NCBI GenBank assembly: GCA_022712945.1
Contig: JAFLJP010000147.1
Coordinates: 1 to 41,035 of the forward strand
Direction: 5' to 3'
Length of the DNA: 41,035 nucleotides
Origin: Gammaproteobacteria bacterium
GTDB taxonomy: Bacteria > Pseudomonadota > Gammaproteobacteria > RBG-16-57-12
Shown: piece after piece, positions 9,599 through 18,992 of the stretch
Layout of the letters: every line of letters begins with the position of its first letter
Position numbering within the stretch: the first letter of the stretch is position 1
Notes under the pieces: generated by a model
Databases searched by the model: none
Told to the model about the DNA's origin: nothing
What the model saw: only the letters and a program-made list of their open reading frames with translations
Made by a program: the position numbers and the translations under genes

Positions 9599-9659
9599 AA
9601 CGACTTAATTGAGGCTGCTGTCTCAGCTGTAACCACATCTAAAAGCAGGAACCAAAAGA

Positions 9660-12422
9660 ATGGTGAAGCGCAAACTGGCCACTGTAACGGCCTCGTTGGC
9701 ACTATTGATACCCGCAGGTGCGCTCGCACTGGGTCTGGGCAATATTTCAATGAACTCGGCTCTGGATCAACGCCTTAAGGCTGAAATACCGATTCAGTCT
9801 GCCACGGCAGAGGATCTGGAGGGGCTTGAGGTCAATCTCGCTCCCGATTCCATGTTTGTCCAGTATGGAATTGAACGCCCGGCATTTCTCGACGGGTTAC
9901 TATTTGAGATAGTTAAAGGCGCGGATGGTAAAGATTACATTCAACTCTCATCATCAAAGCCAATTCGTGAGCCATTCCTTAATTTTCTGGTAGAAGCCAA
10001 ATGGCCAAGTGGTCATGCACTTCGTCAATTCACCGTCCTTGTTGATCCGCCTACCATGATGGCAGCCGTACCGGTTCAAGTGGCTCCAGCGCGTGTTCCT
10101 GCGCCTGCCCGTGAACGCCAAGGGGATGCAGGAACCTCACAGTCGTTGCTCAGTACCGATAACAATACGGGTGCGATTGAGTATGGGCCAAGTCGGGCAA
10201 ATGATACGTTATGGGGTGTCGCCAAGGCGATGCGTGGCAATCGCGATGTTAGCATCCATCAAGTAATGCTGGCTGTTCTGCGCGATAACCCAGATGCGTT
10301 TTATCGTAATAACGTCAATAACTTGAAAATGGGTTACGTTCTGCGGATCAATGACCCTGCTAGTCTGACATCAATCAGTCGGGCTGAAGCTGAGCGTGAA
10401 ATTTCTCGCCAATATCAGGATTGGAAAAATGATCGCACAGGCTCTTCTTCTACCGCTCCTGCTGTAGCTGACTCATTCGCCACAGAAGAGAGCGTACAAT
10501 CAGCTGATGAGCCAGCCGTCAGCAGCCAGGCTGAATCGGCACAGTTGAAATTGACCAGTGCAGGAAAAACAGACCAATCTCAAGCCCAGGGTGAAGCAAC
10601 ATCAGCTGCAATGGACGATGTTAATGAGAGCCTGGTTATTGCGAATGAGCAGTTACTGGCAAATCACCAAGAGACAACAGCGTTGACTGAGCGTCTCGGA
10701 AAGTTGGAAGGGCAGCTTGAGTCACTTCAGCGCCTGGTTCAATTGAAAGACAATCAACTGGCCGAAATCCAACAGCGTGCCAAAGAGGCACCAGCAGCGG
10801 CAACACCAGTGACACAAACTGAGCCAGTAGCTGAAGGGCTATTCGATAGTCCGCTGGCATTGGGCTTGATTGCATTGGTGATTGCTCTTATTGCTGCGCT
10901 GGGATATATGTTATTTCAGCGTCGTCAGCAGGCTGAATACCAAGAGAGTATCTTGGATCAATCAGCAGCACCTGTCAGTGAAATACCCACAGGCAGCACC
11001 ACAGAAACCCCTGCTGTTACCAGCTCTAGTGTTGAGAAAGATGATTCCGAAAGCTCTCTGTTGACAGATTTTTCAACCACGTCAATGGAAGGGTTACAGA
11101 GTGATATTGGTGAAATTGATCCAATATCCGAAGCCGATGTCTACCTTGCTTATGGCCGTTACACTCAAGCGGAAGAGATTATTGAAAGCGCATTGAAAAA
11201 TGATGCTGACCGCGAGGAGTACCACACCAAGTTATTGGAGATTTACCACGCCGCCGATGAGAAAGAGAAATTCCTCGGGGCTGCACAGCGTTACCACGGT
11301 GTGTTGGGTGGCAATTTGCTGGGTGAAGGTTGGGTTAAAGCCTGTGCTATGGGACGTGAACTTCAACCCGATAATGCACTCTTCGTGGGTGATGGAACGG
11401 TTGACCATGATGCGGCAGAATCAAGTCAAGCTCTCAATGAGGTGGAAGTTCCAAAATCTGAATTAACCGATAGCGTCTCTTCAGCGGATAGCCACTCTGA
11501 GCTAGAGATGCCAACCGATGAAATACCACAAGACGAATTGGATAGTTTTGATTTCAAGGCACTGGATGAGAAACTCGACCAGCTTGATCAACTTGATGAG
11601 CGTTCGTTAAATGATCCATTTACTGATTTAGAGAGCGACTCACCGGTGACTGAGGAGTCCAACGCTCCTGATGATAACAATAGCCTGGAATTTGACTCCG
11701 GAAGCCTAGAAGCCCTGAACGCGGAAAAGCTTGGGGATGAAGAGAGTGAAAATCAGCAACTGGATGATGATATTGCATCCAATACATTGGACTTCGGTTC
11801 AGATGATGCGGCAGAAAAAACAGCGGATGAGTTGAGTGCAGCAGACGGTGAGACTTCAGTAGTTGAACCGCTGAATGATGATGTCGCCGATAGCGTGACA
11901 AATGAGTCTTTGACGACAGCTGAAAATGATGACTTTGACTTCACCAGCATTCAGGATGAAGCGACGACTGAATTAGATCTGGACACTGATGTGCCTGATC
12001 AGACTGGCACAACAGAAGAGAGTAAAAAAACGGATGTCGATGGTTTCAACTTTGAGGATTTGGAAGATCTTGAAAGTGAAAACAAGTCAACGAAAACGGA
12101 TGCAGATGTCGAGTCGGATCTGTTGGATATGGCCAATGCATTGGATGACACTACCAGTGTAGAGCCAGAAGTACGCAAAGATGACGATGAACTGGAGAGT
12201 TTCGATCTCGGTTCAATGGCTGACCTGACCGGTGATAACAGTGATTATGATGATGATAATCCATTTTCCGACCTTGATGAGGTAGGTACTAAATTGGATC
12301 TGGCGCGAGCCTATGTTGATATGGGCGACAAAGAGGGCGCACAAAGCATTGTCGATGAAGTAATGCAGGAAGGCACCGATGAGCAGAAACAAGAAGCGCA
12401 AGAGTTACTCAAACAGCTTTGA
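9660..12422 (+). CDS. fimV: FimV/TspA-family polar and pilus assembly protein
   Basis: Large inner-membrane protein that binds peptidoglycan and, in Pseudomonas, organises the cell pole and promotes type IV pilus assembly and twitching. The 920 residues read in order: signal peptide (1-23, ending ALALGLG), the FimV N-terminal domain (about 24-130), a LysM-like segment with DTLWGVAKAMRG (about 180-235), a coiled coil (about 320-375), one membrane helix (about 398-420), and a very acidic cytoplasmic region rich in Asp/Glu. It ends with the family's C-terminal helical motif (TKLDLARAYVDMGDKEGAQS, from about 875). A TPR-like piece follows the membrane helix (SEADVYLAYGRYTQAEEII). The neighbours usg and truA match the Pseudomonas locus. 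Confidence 0.95.
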   Translation: MVKRKLATVTASLALLIPAGALALGLGNISMNSALDQRLKAEIPIQSATAEDLEGLEVNLAPDSMFVQYGIERPAFLDGLLFEIVKGADGKDYIQLSSSKPIREPFLNFLVEAKWPSGHALRQFTVLVDPPTMMAAVPVQVAPARVPAPARERQGDAGTSQSLLSTDNNTGAIEYGPSRANDTLWGVAKAMRGNRDVSIHQVMLAVLRDNPDAFYRNNVNNLKMGYVLRINDPASLTSISRAEAEREISRQYQDWKNDRTGSSSTAPAVADSFATEESVQSADEPAVSSQAESAQLKLTSAGKTDQSQAQGEATSAAMDDVNESLVIANEQLLANHQETTALTERLGKLEGQLESLQRLVQLKDNQLAEIQQRAKEAPAAATPVTQTEPVAEGLFDSPLALGLIALVIALIAALGYMLFQRRQQAEYQESILDQSAAPVSEIPTGSTTETPAVTSSSVEKDDSESSLLTDFSTTSMEGLQSDIGEIDPISEADVYLAYGRYTQAEEIIESALKNDADREEYHTKLLEIYHAADEKEKFLGAAQRYHGVLGGNLLGEGWVKACAMGRELQPDNALFVGDGTVDHDAAESSQALNEVEVPKSELTDSVSSADSHSELEMPTDEIPQDELDSFDFKALDEKLDQLDQLDERSLNDPFTDLESDSPVTEESNAPDDNNSLEFDSGSLEALNAEKLGDEESENQQLDDDIASNTLDFGSDDAAEKTADELSAADGETSVVEPLNDDVADSVTNESLTTAENDDFDFTSIQDEATTELDLDTDVPDQTGTTEESKKTDVDGFNFEDLEDLESENKSTKTDADVESDLLDMANALDDTTSVEPEVRKDDDELESFDLGSMADLTGDNSDYDDDNPFSDLDEVGTKLDLARAYVDMGDKEGAQSIVDEVMQEGTDEQKQEAQELLKQL

Positions 12423-12440
12423 CAAGCATTTTTTCTGGTA

Positions 12441-12555
12441 AGGGATGTAGGAGAAGTTAACGTACCGTTATTACGCCGAATTGTTGTTCACCCTATCTAG
12501 ATAGGGTGGGCGAAAAGACAAGTAAGAGCGGTATTTTAATAAACTCTACATCCCT
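12441..12555. mobile_element. Complete miniature element, AGGGATGTAG family copy 1
   Basis: A 115-bp non-coding element with perfect 10-bp terminal inverted repeats (AGGGATGTAG and CTACATCCCT) and a perfect 20-bp palindrome at its centre (12489-12508). It lies just behind the fimV stop. Its left half recurs inverted at 32325-32384 and its right half at 40864-40897, so it is a dispersed repeat. It encodes nothing and looks like a MITE; the transposase source is not visible. Confidence 0.7.
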
Positions 12556-12564
12556 AATGAACCC

Positions 12565-12602
12565 GGCCCGCTGGCAGACTGCCAGCGGGCCGTCTTGTTT
12601 TT
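12565..12602 (+). terminator. Rho-independent terminator of fimV
   Basis: A perfect 12-bp GC-rich stem (GGCCCGCTGGCA with TGCCAGCGGGCC, 12565-12591) with a 3-nt loop is followed by GTCTTGTTTTT. This is the strongest intrinsic terminator in the window, placed 142 bp after the fimV stop and beyond the miniature element. Confidence 0.85.
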
Positions 12603-12604
12603 AG

Positions 12605-12647
12605 AGACCTTTGCACGAAAAACATGAGTCGTGCAAAGGTCTTTTTT
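12605..12647. repeat. Inverted repeat of the CTTTGCACGA family, terminator-like
   Basis: A perfect 14-bp inverted repeat, AGACCTTTGCACGA with its complement at 12629-12642, encloses 10 nt and is followed by six T residues (12642-12647), so it could also stop transcription. The same arms, diverged, recur at 19593-19651. The termini GAGACCTTTGCACGA look like IS ends, so this may be an IS remnant reduced to its tips. Confidence 0.6.
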
Positions 12648-12664
12648 ATAGGAAAAACTTACCG

Positions 12665-13333
12665 GTGCATCCCGTTATTAAAATTTTACTCTTACTGCTT
12701 GCTGCACTAATGACCGTGTGGGGTGGTTGGTCGCAATGGTTACTTACTCTATCGTTAACGGTGATTGGTTTTACCTGTGTTAAAGAGGCCGATGTAAAAA
12801 AGGCGCTTAAAATGATGGCTCGGTTACGCTGGTTATTGCTTTCAATCATCATTATTTATCTCTGGTTTACACCGGGCACACCTCTCCTTCCTGACTTCCC
12901 CGGCTGGTCTCCCAGCTACGAAGGGGTGCTGATGGGGCTGCATCGAGCGGCTATTCTGCTGTTACTGGTTCTTGCTGTAAGCCTGTTGCTGCAATCGACA
13001 CCACTGGCATTAATGATTGCCGCTTTGCTGTGGCTTTTACGCCCCTTTGCAGTTTTTGGTTTGCCCCATGAACGGCTGGCTGTGCGGCTGGCACTGACCA
13101 TGGAGGCGGTGGATGAATTGCAGCGCATGACTTCTGCAGCACCTCCTGTTACCAAAGGGTTGCAGCAACGAATTCGTATGGCAGCCACTCGGATGGTTGA
13201 TTTATTTGGCAAGGTCACGCAACATGCGCACTCACTACCTTGTCGATCAATTGAGGTGCCTGTTTTGAATGCACCGGGTTGGTTGCAGTGGTTGATGTTA
13301 CTGGCACTGTCTGGAGTTTTTCTTATTTTATGA
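12665..13333 (+). CDS. EcfT/CbiQ-like integral membrane protein
   Basis: A hydrophobic 222-residue protein with about five or six membrane helices, resembling the transmembrane coupling subunit (EcfT/CbiQ) of energy-coupling-factor vitamin or metal transporters. GTG 12665 with AGGA 11 nt upstream is chosen; an open frame to TTG 12611 would run through the CTTTGCACGA repeat. No ATPase (EcfA) or substrate-binding (S) partner lies nearby, and the Ala-Arg-Gly coupling motif usual in the cytoplasmic loop of EcfT is not evident (LFGKVTQHAHSLPC there instead). A transport role is therefore uncertain. Its stop overlaps the truA ATG (ATGA), suggesting coupled expression. Confidence 0.7.
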   Translation: MHPVIKILLLLLAALMTVWGGWSQWLLTLSLTVIGFTCVKEADVKKALKMMARLRWLLLSIIIIYLWFTPGTPLLPDFPGWSPSYEGVLMGLHRAAILLLLVLAVSLLLQSTPLALMIAALLWLLRPFAVFGLPHERLAVRLALTMEAVDELQRMTSAAPPVTKGLQQRIRMAATRMVDLFGKVTQHAHSLPCRSIEVPVLNAPGWLQWLMLLALSGVFLIL

Positions 13334-14109
13334 GATATGCAGCGCGAATTGAGTATGACGGGAGTGCATTTTGTGGCTGGCAGCGACAAAGCCACTCTCC
13401 CGGTGTACAGGAAGATGTTGAAAAAGCACTCTCCGCTGTTGCCAATCATCCGGTCGAGGTTGTCTGCGCTGGGCGAACCGACACCGGTGTGCATGGTGTG
13501 GGTCAAATTATTCACTTTGATAGTGATGCCGAACGCAGTATCCGCTCCTGGGTGATGGGGGGCAATGCCAATCTACCCAAGTCGATCTCTATTGTCTGGC
13601 TGAAACCGGTAAAAAAAGAGTTTCATGCCCGTTTTTCCGCATTAAGTCGCTCCTACCGCTATGTGATCTGCAATCGTGATGTTCGTCCCAGTTTTTTGGC
13701 CTGGCGAACCACTTGGGAGTATCGTCCGCTGGATGTGCTGCGTATGCAACAGGCAGCCCAACACCTGCTGGGTGAGCACGACTTCTCTTCGTATCGGGCG
13801 GTCGCTTGCCAGGCAAAGAGCCCGATACGGACGATGCACCGAATTGAAGTATCACGTCAGAACGAAATGGTTTTTATTGATGTGGAAGCGAATGCATTTT
13901 TGCACCACATGGTGCGCAATATTGCCGGTGTGTTGATGGCTATCGGTTGTGGTGAACAAGAGCCTCTCTGGGCACGTGAGGTATTGGAACATCGAGATCG
14001 CCGTTTGGGGGGCGTTACTGCTCACCCTTCCGGTCTCTACTTCATGGGTGTAAAATACTCCGAAGAGTTTGGGATACCATTAATCAAAGATAGCTCACTG
14101 GTTTGGTAG
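13330..14109 (+). CDS. truA: tRNA pseudouridine(38-40) synthase
   Basis: TruA makes pseudouridine at positions 38-40 of the tRNA anticodon arm. ATG 13330 gives MRYAARIEYDGSAFCGWQRQ and 259 residues, the normal size. The catalytic Asp lies in CAGRTDTGVHGVGQ (around residues 54-67), and AFLHHMVRNIAGVL near 190 is the conserved C-terminal-domain motif. It overlaps the preceding gene by 4 nt and sits between fimV and trpF as in Pseudomonas. Confidence 0.97.
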   Translation: MRYAARIEYDGSAFCGWQRQSHSPGVQEDVEKALSAVANHPVEVVCAGRTDTGVHGVGQIIHFDSDAERSIRSWVMGGNANLPKSISIVWLKPVKKEFHARFSALSRSYRYVICNRDVRPSFLAWRTTWEYRPLDVLRMQQAAQHLLGEHDFSSYRAVACQAKSPIRTMHRIEVSRQNEMVFIDVEANAFLHHMVRNIAGVLMAIGCGEQEPLWAREVLEHRDRRLGGVTAHPSGLYFMGVKYSEEFGIPLIKDSSLVW

Positions 14110-14123
14110 GTTGATAGGAAAAC

Positions 14124-14744
14124 ATGACAACTCGCGTTAAAATATGTGGTATCACTCGTATTGAAGATGCTGTTTGCGCTGCACAACAGGGTGCGGATGC
14201 CATTGGTTTGGTTTTTTATGCCCCCAGCCCGCGGGCGGTCGGTATTCAACAAGCGGCTGACATTGTGGCTCAACTGCCTCCATTTGTGACAACCGTGGGG
14301 TTGTTTGTGGATGCAGATGCAGCCTTCGTGCAAAATGTCATAATACGTGTATCGCTGGATCTGTTGCAATTTCATGGTGATGAGCCCCCCGAATATTGTG
14401 AGCAATTTAATAAGCCCTACATGAAGGCGATTCGTATGCGGGATGATCTCTCCCTTGAGTCATCGGTATTGCGTTACGAAAATGCCAAAGCACTGTTGCT
14501 CGATAGCTACCAACCCGGTATACCAGGTGGTACCGGCACCACCTTTGATTGGGGGCGTATTCCCGATAAAATGCAAAAGCCGATCGTTTTGGCTGGCGGC
14601 CTAGATGCTGGTAATGTTGCAGGTGCTATTCAGCAGACTTCCCCTTACGCTGTGGACGTTAGTGGTGGAGTGGAAGCGAACAAAGGAATCAAAGATGCTG
14701 CAAAAATGGCAGCCTTTATCAACGAGGTAAAACGTGTCCGATAG
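14124..14744 (+). CDS. trpF: Phosphoribosylanthranilate isomerase
   Basis: TrpF isomerises phosphoribosylanthranilate to CdRP, the third step from chorismate to tryptophan. The 206 residues form a TIM barrel, with catalytic Cys8 in VKICGIT and the phosphate-binding DVSGGVE near residue 177. AGGAAA precedes the ATG. Its end overlaps trpB by 11 nt. A monofunctional trpF separate from trpC is the Pseudomonas-type arrangement. No trpE, trpG, trpD or trpC lies in the window. Confidence 0.97.
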   Translation: MTTRVKICGITRIEDAVCAAQQGADAIGLVFYAPSPRAVGIQQAADIVAQLPPFVTTVGLFVDADAAFVQNVIIRVSLDLLQFHGDEPPEYCEQFNKPYMKAIRMRDDLSLESSVLRYENAKALLLDSYQPGIPGGTGTTFDWGRIPDKMQKPIVLAGGLDAGNVAGAIQQTSPYAVDVSGGVEANKGIKDAAKMAAFINEVKRVR

Positions 14745-15957
14745 TGTAAAGAGCTGGGCTGAACTGCCTGATCTACCCGATAGTAAGGGGCATTTTGGTG
14801 TCTATGGTGGATTATTCGTTGCTGAAACCTTGATGGCAGCATTAGATGAATTACGCCTTGCGTATGAAAAATATCAGCAAGATCCTGAATTCATCAGTGA
14901 GCTGGATAAAGACCTACAAGATTATGTGGGTCGTCCCTCGCCGCTCTATCACGCCGAACGCTGGTCTGAGCAGTTAGGTGGCGCACAGATCTATCTCAAA
15001 CGTGAAGACCTCAACCACACCGGTGCTCACAAAATAAACAACACCGTGGGCCAGGCACTGCTGGCCAAGCGCATGGGTAAAACCCGGATTATTGCCGAGA
15101 CTGGTGCAGGCCAGCACGGTGTGGCTACCGCCACTGTCGCTGCCCGCCTGGGGTTGGAGTGTGTGGTCTACATGGGGGCGGTGGATGTGGTGCGTCAGGC
15201 GCAAAATGTGTACCGCATGAAACTGCTGGGTGCGACGGTTATTCCAGTAGAGTCGGGCACTAAGACCTTGAAAGACGCACTGAATGAAGCGATGCGTGAC
15301 TGGGTCACTAATATTGATGACACCTTCTATATCATTGGTACCGTCGCTGGGCCTCACCCTTACCCGGCCATGGTACGTGATTTTCAAACAGTTATTGGTC
15401 GCGAGGCGCGGGAACAGTGCATCGCTAAAACAGGCCGCTTGCCCGATGCGTTGGTCGCCTGTGTTGGTGGTGGCTCTAACGCAATGGGGCTGTTCTACCC
15501 CTTTATGCGTGATGACGGAGTTGAAATGTATGGAGTTGAGGCGGCGGGTGATGGTCTGGATACAGGCAACCATGCGGCTCCTTTATGCACCGGTGTGCCG
15601 GGTGTTTTGCACGGCAACCGCACCTATCTGATGGAAGATGAAAATGGCCAGATTTCCCACACGCACTCAATCTCTGCTGGTTTGGATTACCCCGGTGTTG
15701 GCCCGGAGCATGCCTGGTTGAAAGATGTTGGGCGTGCTAACTATGTGGCGATTGATGATGATGAGGCGATGGCCGCATTTTATGCCCTGACCCAGATCGA
15801 AGGTATCCTGCCAGCGCTGGAGTCCAGTCATGCCCTAGCTTATGGTGCCAAGCTGGCGAAAACATTGCCAAAAGATAAAAATATCATCGTTAACCTCTCG
15901 GGGCGTGGCGATAAAGATATTCACACTGTCGCCACCCGCGATGGCATTGAATTTTAA
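14734..15957 (+). CDS. trpB: Tryptophan synthase beta chain
   Basis: TrpB condenses indole with L-serine using pyridoxal phosphate, in an alpha2beta2 complex with TrpA. The 407 residues match the type 1 TrpB length. The PLP lysine is Lys100 in HTGAHKINN, and GGGSNAMG near residue 245 binds the cofactor phosphate. Translation starts at GTG 14734 inside the trpF end; no ATG suits the conserved N-terminus ([14 protein letters not shown]). trpA follows after 15 bp. Confidence 0.98.
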   Translation: MSDSVKSWAELPDLPDSKGHFGVYGGLFVAETLMAALDELRLAYEKYQQDPEFISELDKDLQDYVGRPSPLYHAERWSEQLGGAQIYLKREDLNHTGAHKINNTVGQALLAKRMGKTRIIAETGAGQHGVATATVAARLGLECVVYMGAVDVVRQAQNVYRMKLLGATVIPVESGTKTLKDALNEAMRDWVTNIDDTFYIIGTVAGPHPYPAMVRDFQTVIGREAREQCIAKTGRLPDALVACVGGGSNAMGLFYPFMRDDGVEMYGVEAAGDGLDTGNHAAPLCTGVPGVLHGNRTYLMEDENGQISHTHSISAGLDYPGVGPEHAWLKDVGRANYVAIDDDEAMAAFYALTQIEGILPALESSHALAYGAKLAKTLPKDKNIIVNLSGRGDKDIHTVATRDGIEF

Positions 15958-15972
15958 AGGAGCTCAACCATC

Positions 15973-16791
15973 ATGAACCGTATTGCGGCAACCTTTGAGC
16001 GTTTAAAAGAACAGAACCGCAAGGCATTGATCCCCTACATCACAGCGGGTGACAGTAGCCCCGAACTCACCGTGCCACTGATGCATGCGATGGTTGAAGC
16101 GGGTGCTAATATTATCGAGCTGGGTGTGCCGTTTTCAGATCCGATGGCGGATGGCCCGGTGATTCAAAAAGCGGCCGAGCGAGCATTGATGCACAATGTC
16201 TCGCTGCGGGATGTGTTTGAGATGGTGACGTCATTCCGTAAGCAGGATAATAGTACCCCGGTGGTGTTAATGGGCTACCTGAATCCGATTGAAGCCATGG
16301 GTTATGCCGAGTTTGCCCGTGCTGCGGCACAAGCGGGTGTTGATGGTGTATTAACCGTGGATATGCCGCCAGAAGAGGGTGGTGAATGTATGCCACTGCT
16401 GAGAGAACAGGGTATTGATCCTATCTTTCTGATCGCCCCGACCAGTACGGAAGCGCGTATCGCCTCTTTGACGGCAAGTGCCCGAGGTTTTATCTATTAC
16501 GTGGCGTTAAAGGGCGTGACCGGTGCCGGGAATCTGGATGCTGGGAATGTTGCCAAAAAGCTGATAGATATTCGAAAAGTGACCGATTTGCCGCTTGGTG
16601 TGGGTTTCGGTATCAAGGATGCTGAAACGGCGGTCGCGGTTGGTAAAGAGGCTGATGCAGTGATTATCGGCAGTGCTATTGTGAAGAAGATTGAAGAGAG
16701 TGCGGGCAATCCAGCGCTGATTACCGCAAACATTGTCGCGATGCTCTCCAGCATTCGCGGTGCTCTTGATGCGTTAACACAGAATAACTAA
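15973..16791 (+). CDS. trpA: Tryptophan synthase alpha chain
   Basis: TrpA cleaves indole-3-glycerol phosphate to indole, which is channelled to TrpB. The 272-residue TIM-barrel protein has catalytic Glu49 and Asp60 in [27 protein letters not shown] and the phosphate-binding GFGI/GSAIV segments follow. AGGAG precedes the ATG. accD begins 14 bp later, so trpFBA and accD probably share a transcript. Confidence 0.98.
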   Translation: MNRIAATFERLKEQNRKALIPYITAGDSSPELTVPLMHAMVEAGANIIELGVPFSDPMADGPVIQKAAERALMHNVSLRDVFEMVTSFRKQDNSTPVVLMGYLNPIEAMGYAEFARAAAQAGVDGVLTVDMPPEEGGECMPLLREQGIDPIFLIAPTSTEARIASLTASARGFIYYVALKGVTGAGNLDAGNVAKKLIDIRKVTDLPLGVGFGIKDAETAVAVGKEADAVIIGSAIVKKIEESAGNPALITANIVAMLSSIRGALDALTQNN

Positions 16792-16805
16792 ACAGGATAA
16801 AAACC

Positions 16806-17657
16806 ATGAGTTGGTTGAAAAATCTGATGCCGTCTAAAATTCGTACCGAATCGGGTGATAAAAAAGGCGTGCCTGAAGGGGTCTGGACCAAGTGCAGCGC
16901 TTGTGATGATGTGCTTTATCGCCCAGAACTGGCGCGAAGCTTGAATGTTTGCCCCAAATGCAATCACCACATGCGGCTGACCGGACGTGCGCGTTTAGAG
17001 GCTTTCCTAGATGAAGAGGGCCGTGAAGAGATTGACGCTAACATGGAGCCGGTTGATGCATTGAAGTTTAAAGATAGTAAAAAGTATAAAGATCGTATCA
17101 ACCAGTACCAAAAATCATCGGGTGAGAAGGATGCGATGATCGCGATGCGCGGTACACTCAAAGGTCTACCCATTGTATCAACCGCGTTTGATTTCTCCTT
17201 TATGGGTGGTTCAATGGGTTCAGTGGTGGGGGAGAAGTTTACCCGCGCTGCCAATGTAGCACTGGAAAATAACATCCCCTTTGTCTGTTTTTCCGCATCA
17301 GGAGGCGCACGTATGCAAGAGGCGCTTTTTTCTCTGATGCAGATGGCGAAAACCTCTGCAGTGCTGGCGAAAATTCGAGAGCAGGGGACGCCCTTTGTCT
17401 CGGTGATGACAGACCCAACCATGGGTGGCGTATCCGCCAGTTTTGCGATGCTGGGTGATTTGAATGTGGCAGAGCCGAAGGCATTGATTGGTTTTGCCGG
17501 GCCACGCGTTATTGAACAAACGGTACGTCAAACACTGCCCGAAGGCTTCCAGCGTAGTGAGTTTCTGCTAGAGCATGGTGGGCTGGATATGATTATTCAT
17601 CGCCATGAGCTGCGAGACCGGCTGGCGAACGCGCTTACTCTACTGACTAACCGTTAA
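16806..17657 (+). CDS. accD: Acetyl-CoA carboxylase carboxyltransferase, beta subunit
   Basis: AccD with AccA transfers the carboxyl group from biotin to acetyl-CoA, making malonyl-CoA for the fatty-acid enzymes encoded at 26831-32188. The 283 residues begin with a four-cysteine zinc ribbon (Cys30, Cys33, Cys49, Cys52). The crotonase-fold carboxyltransferase domain follows, with [12 protein letters not shown] and [11 protein letters not shown]. The accD-folC-dedD-cvpA-purF order is the classical gammaproteobacterial cluster. Confidence 0.98.
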   Translation: MSWLKNLMPSKIRTESGDKKGVPEGVWTKCSACDDVLYRPELARSLNVCPKCNHHMRLTGRARLEAFLDEEGREEIDANMEPVDALKFKDSKKYKDRINQYQKSSGEKDAMIAMRGTLKGLPIVSTAFDFSFMGGSMGSVVGEKFTRAANVALENNIPFVCFSASGGARMQEALFSLMQMAKTSAVLAKIREQGTPFVSVMTDPTMGGVSASFAMLGDLNVAEPKALIGFAGPRVIEQTVRQTLPEGFQRSEFLLEHGGLDMIIHRHELRDRLANALTLLTNR

Positions 17658-17672
17658 TACCTCTGAGTTACC

Positions 17673-18992
17673 ATGCGATTTGATACCCTTCAGCAATGGT
17701 TAGCCTGGCAGGAGCAGTTGCATCCCAGTGAAATTGATCTGGGTCTTGAACGGGTTGCCAACGTTTACTGCCAACTCTGCACCAGCAAACCACCCCACTG
17801 CATTATCACTGTGGGTGGAACCAATGGTAAAGGCTCATCGGTTGCCATGCTCGATGCCATTCTGCGGGCAGCGGGTTACCGTGTTGGTTGTTACACCTCG
17901 CCTCATTTGCTCAAGTACAATGAACGTATCAAACTCGATGGCTTGGCGGTTGATGATCAAACCCTTTGCAACACCTTTGAGCGGATCGATCAAGCGCGGG
18001 GTGAAACCTCACTCAGTTATTTTGAATTCGGCACCTTGGCAGCGCTTGATATCTTTAATCAGGCGTCGCTCGACGTGGTTATTCTTGAAGTGGGGCTGGG
18101 TGGTCGTCTGGATGCGGTCAATATTATTGATGCGGATGTCGCACTGATTACCAATATTGGTTTGGATCACCAAGCCTGGCTGGGTGACAACCTGGAAAGT
18201 ATCGGCTTTGAAAAAGCAGGTATCATGCGTGCCGGTCGCCCAGTGGTATTTGCAAGTGCCAATCCACCCGACTCAGTGGTGGCACATGCAGATAATATTG
18301 GGGCAGTACAATACACTCTTGAACAAGCCTATCAATACAAAATGAGTCATTCAGGTTGGCGATGGCAATCGGCCAATCGCACGCGAGAAACATTGCCAAT
18401 TCCATCCCTGCGAGGTGACTTTCAGCTAAAAAATGCCGCCGGAGTGTTGATGGTGCTGGAGTCTCTTGGGGCGCAGTTGCCGGTAACCCAGGCCGATATT
18501 CGTAGTGGCTTGCTTGGGGCGCAGGTGCTGGGTCGCTTTCAAATTATTTCAACACCGGTACGACAGATCCTTGATGTGGGGCACAACCCCCACGCCGTAG
18601 AACAGCTTAAAATAAACCTGCAAGCGATCGAATGCCGAGGCAGAACCCGCGCAGTGTTTGCTATGATGGGTGACAAGGCGATCACCGAGGTGATTCAGAT
18701 CATTCAGCCATTGATTCATGACTGGTACATTGGTGATCTGCACCTGCCGCGTGCAGCGACGACAGCGCAGCTTATCCCTCTATTAAAAGCGCAGGGTGCT
18801 GGCTCTATTCATCAGTTTGCAACCGTTGAAGATGCCTATCAACAGGCATTAAGTGATGCGGGGCCGGTCGATCAAATTGTGGTTTTTGGCTCTTTCTTTG
18901 TTATCGCCGCCGTCATGAACGAGATGGAGAGGCACCCCCAACAACAGGATAAAGAGCAGCAATGGAAAATAATCGCATCAAACAACGCATAG
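17673..18992 (+). CDS. folC: Dihydrofolate synthase / folylpolyglutamate synthase
   Basis: FolC adds glutamate to dihydropteroate and then to reduced folates. The 439-residue Mur-ligase-family protein has the ATP-binding loop GGTNGKGSS at residues 48-56, the YTSPHLLKYNERI segment, VGLGGRLDAVN and the C-terminal-domain motif DVGHNPHA. Its last 31 nt overlap the start of dedD in another frame, a longer overlap than any other in the window. Together with pabB and pabC it marks folate synthesis. Confidence 0.97.
   Translation: MRFDTLQQWLAWQEQLHPSEIDLGLERVANVYCQLCTSKPPHCIITVGGTNGKGSSVAMLDAILRAAGYRVGCYTSPHLLKYNERIKLDGLAVDDQTLCNTFERIDQARGETSLSYFEFGTLAALDIFNQASLDVVILEVGLGGRLDAVNIIDADVALITNIGLDHQAWLGDNLESIGFEKAGIMRAGRPVVFASANPPDSVVAHADNIGAVQYTLEQAYQYKMSHSGWRWQSANRTRETLPIPSLRGDFQLKNAAGVLMVLESLGAQLPVTQADIRSGLLGAQVLGRFQIISTPVRQILDVGHNPHAVEQLKINLQAIECRGRTRAVFAMMGDKAITEVIQIIQPLIHDWYIGDLHLPRAATTAQLIPLLKAQGAGSIHQFATVEDAYQQALSDAGPVDQIVVFGSFFVIAAVMNEMERHPQQQDKEQQWKIIASNNA

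Noticed and set aside
12916..13515. Antisense frame of 199 codons opposite ecfT/truA
   Set aside because: It spans two overlapping sense genes, one of them certain (truA), and has no supporting signals.
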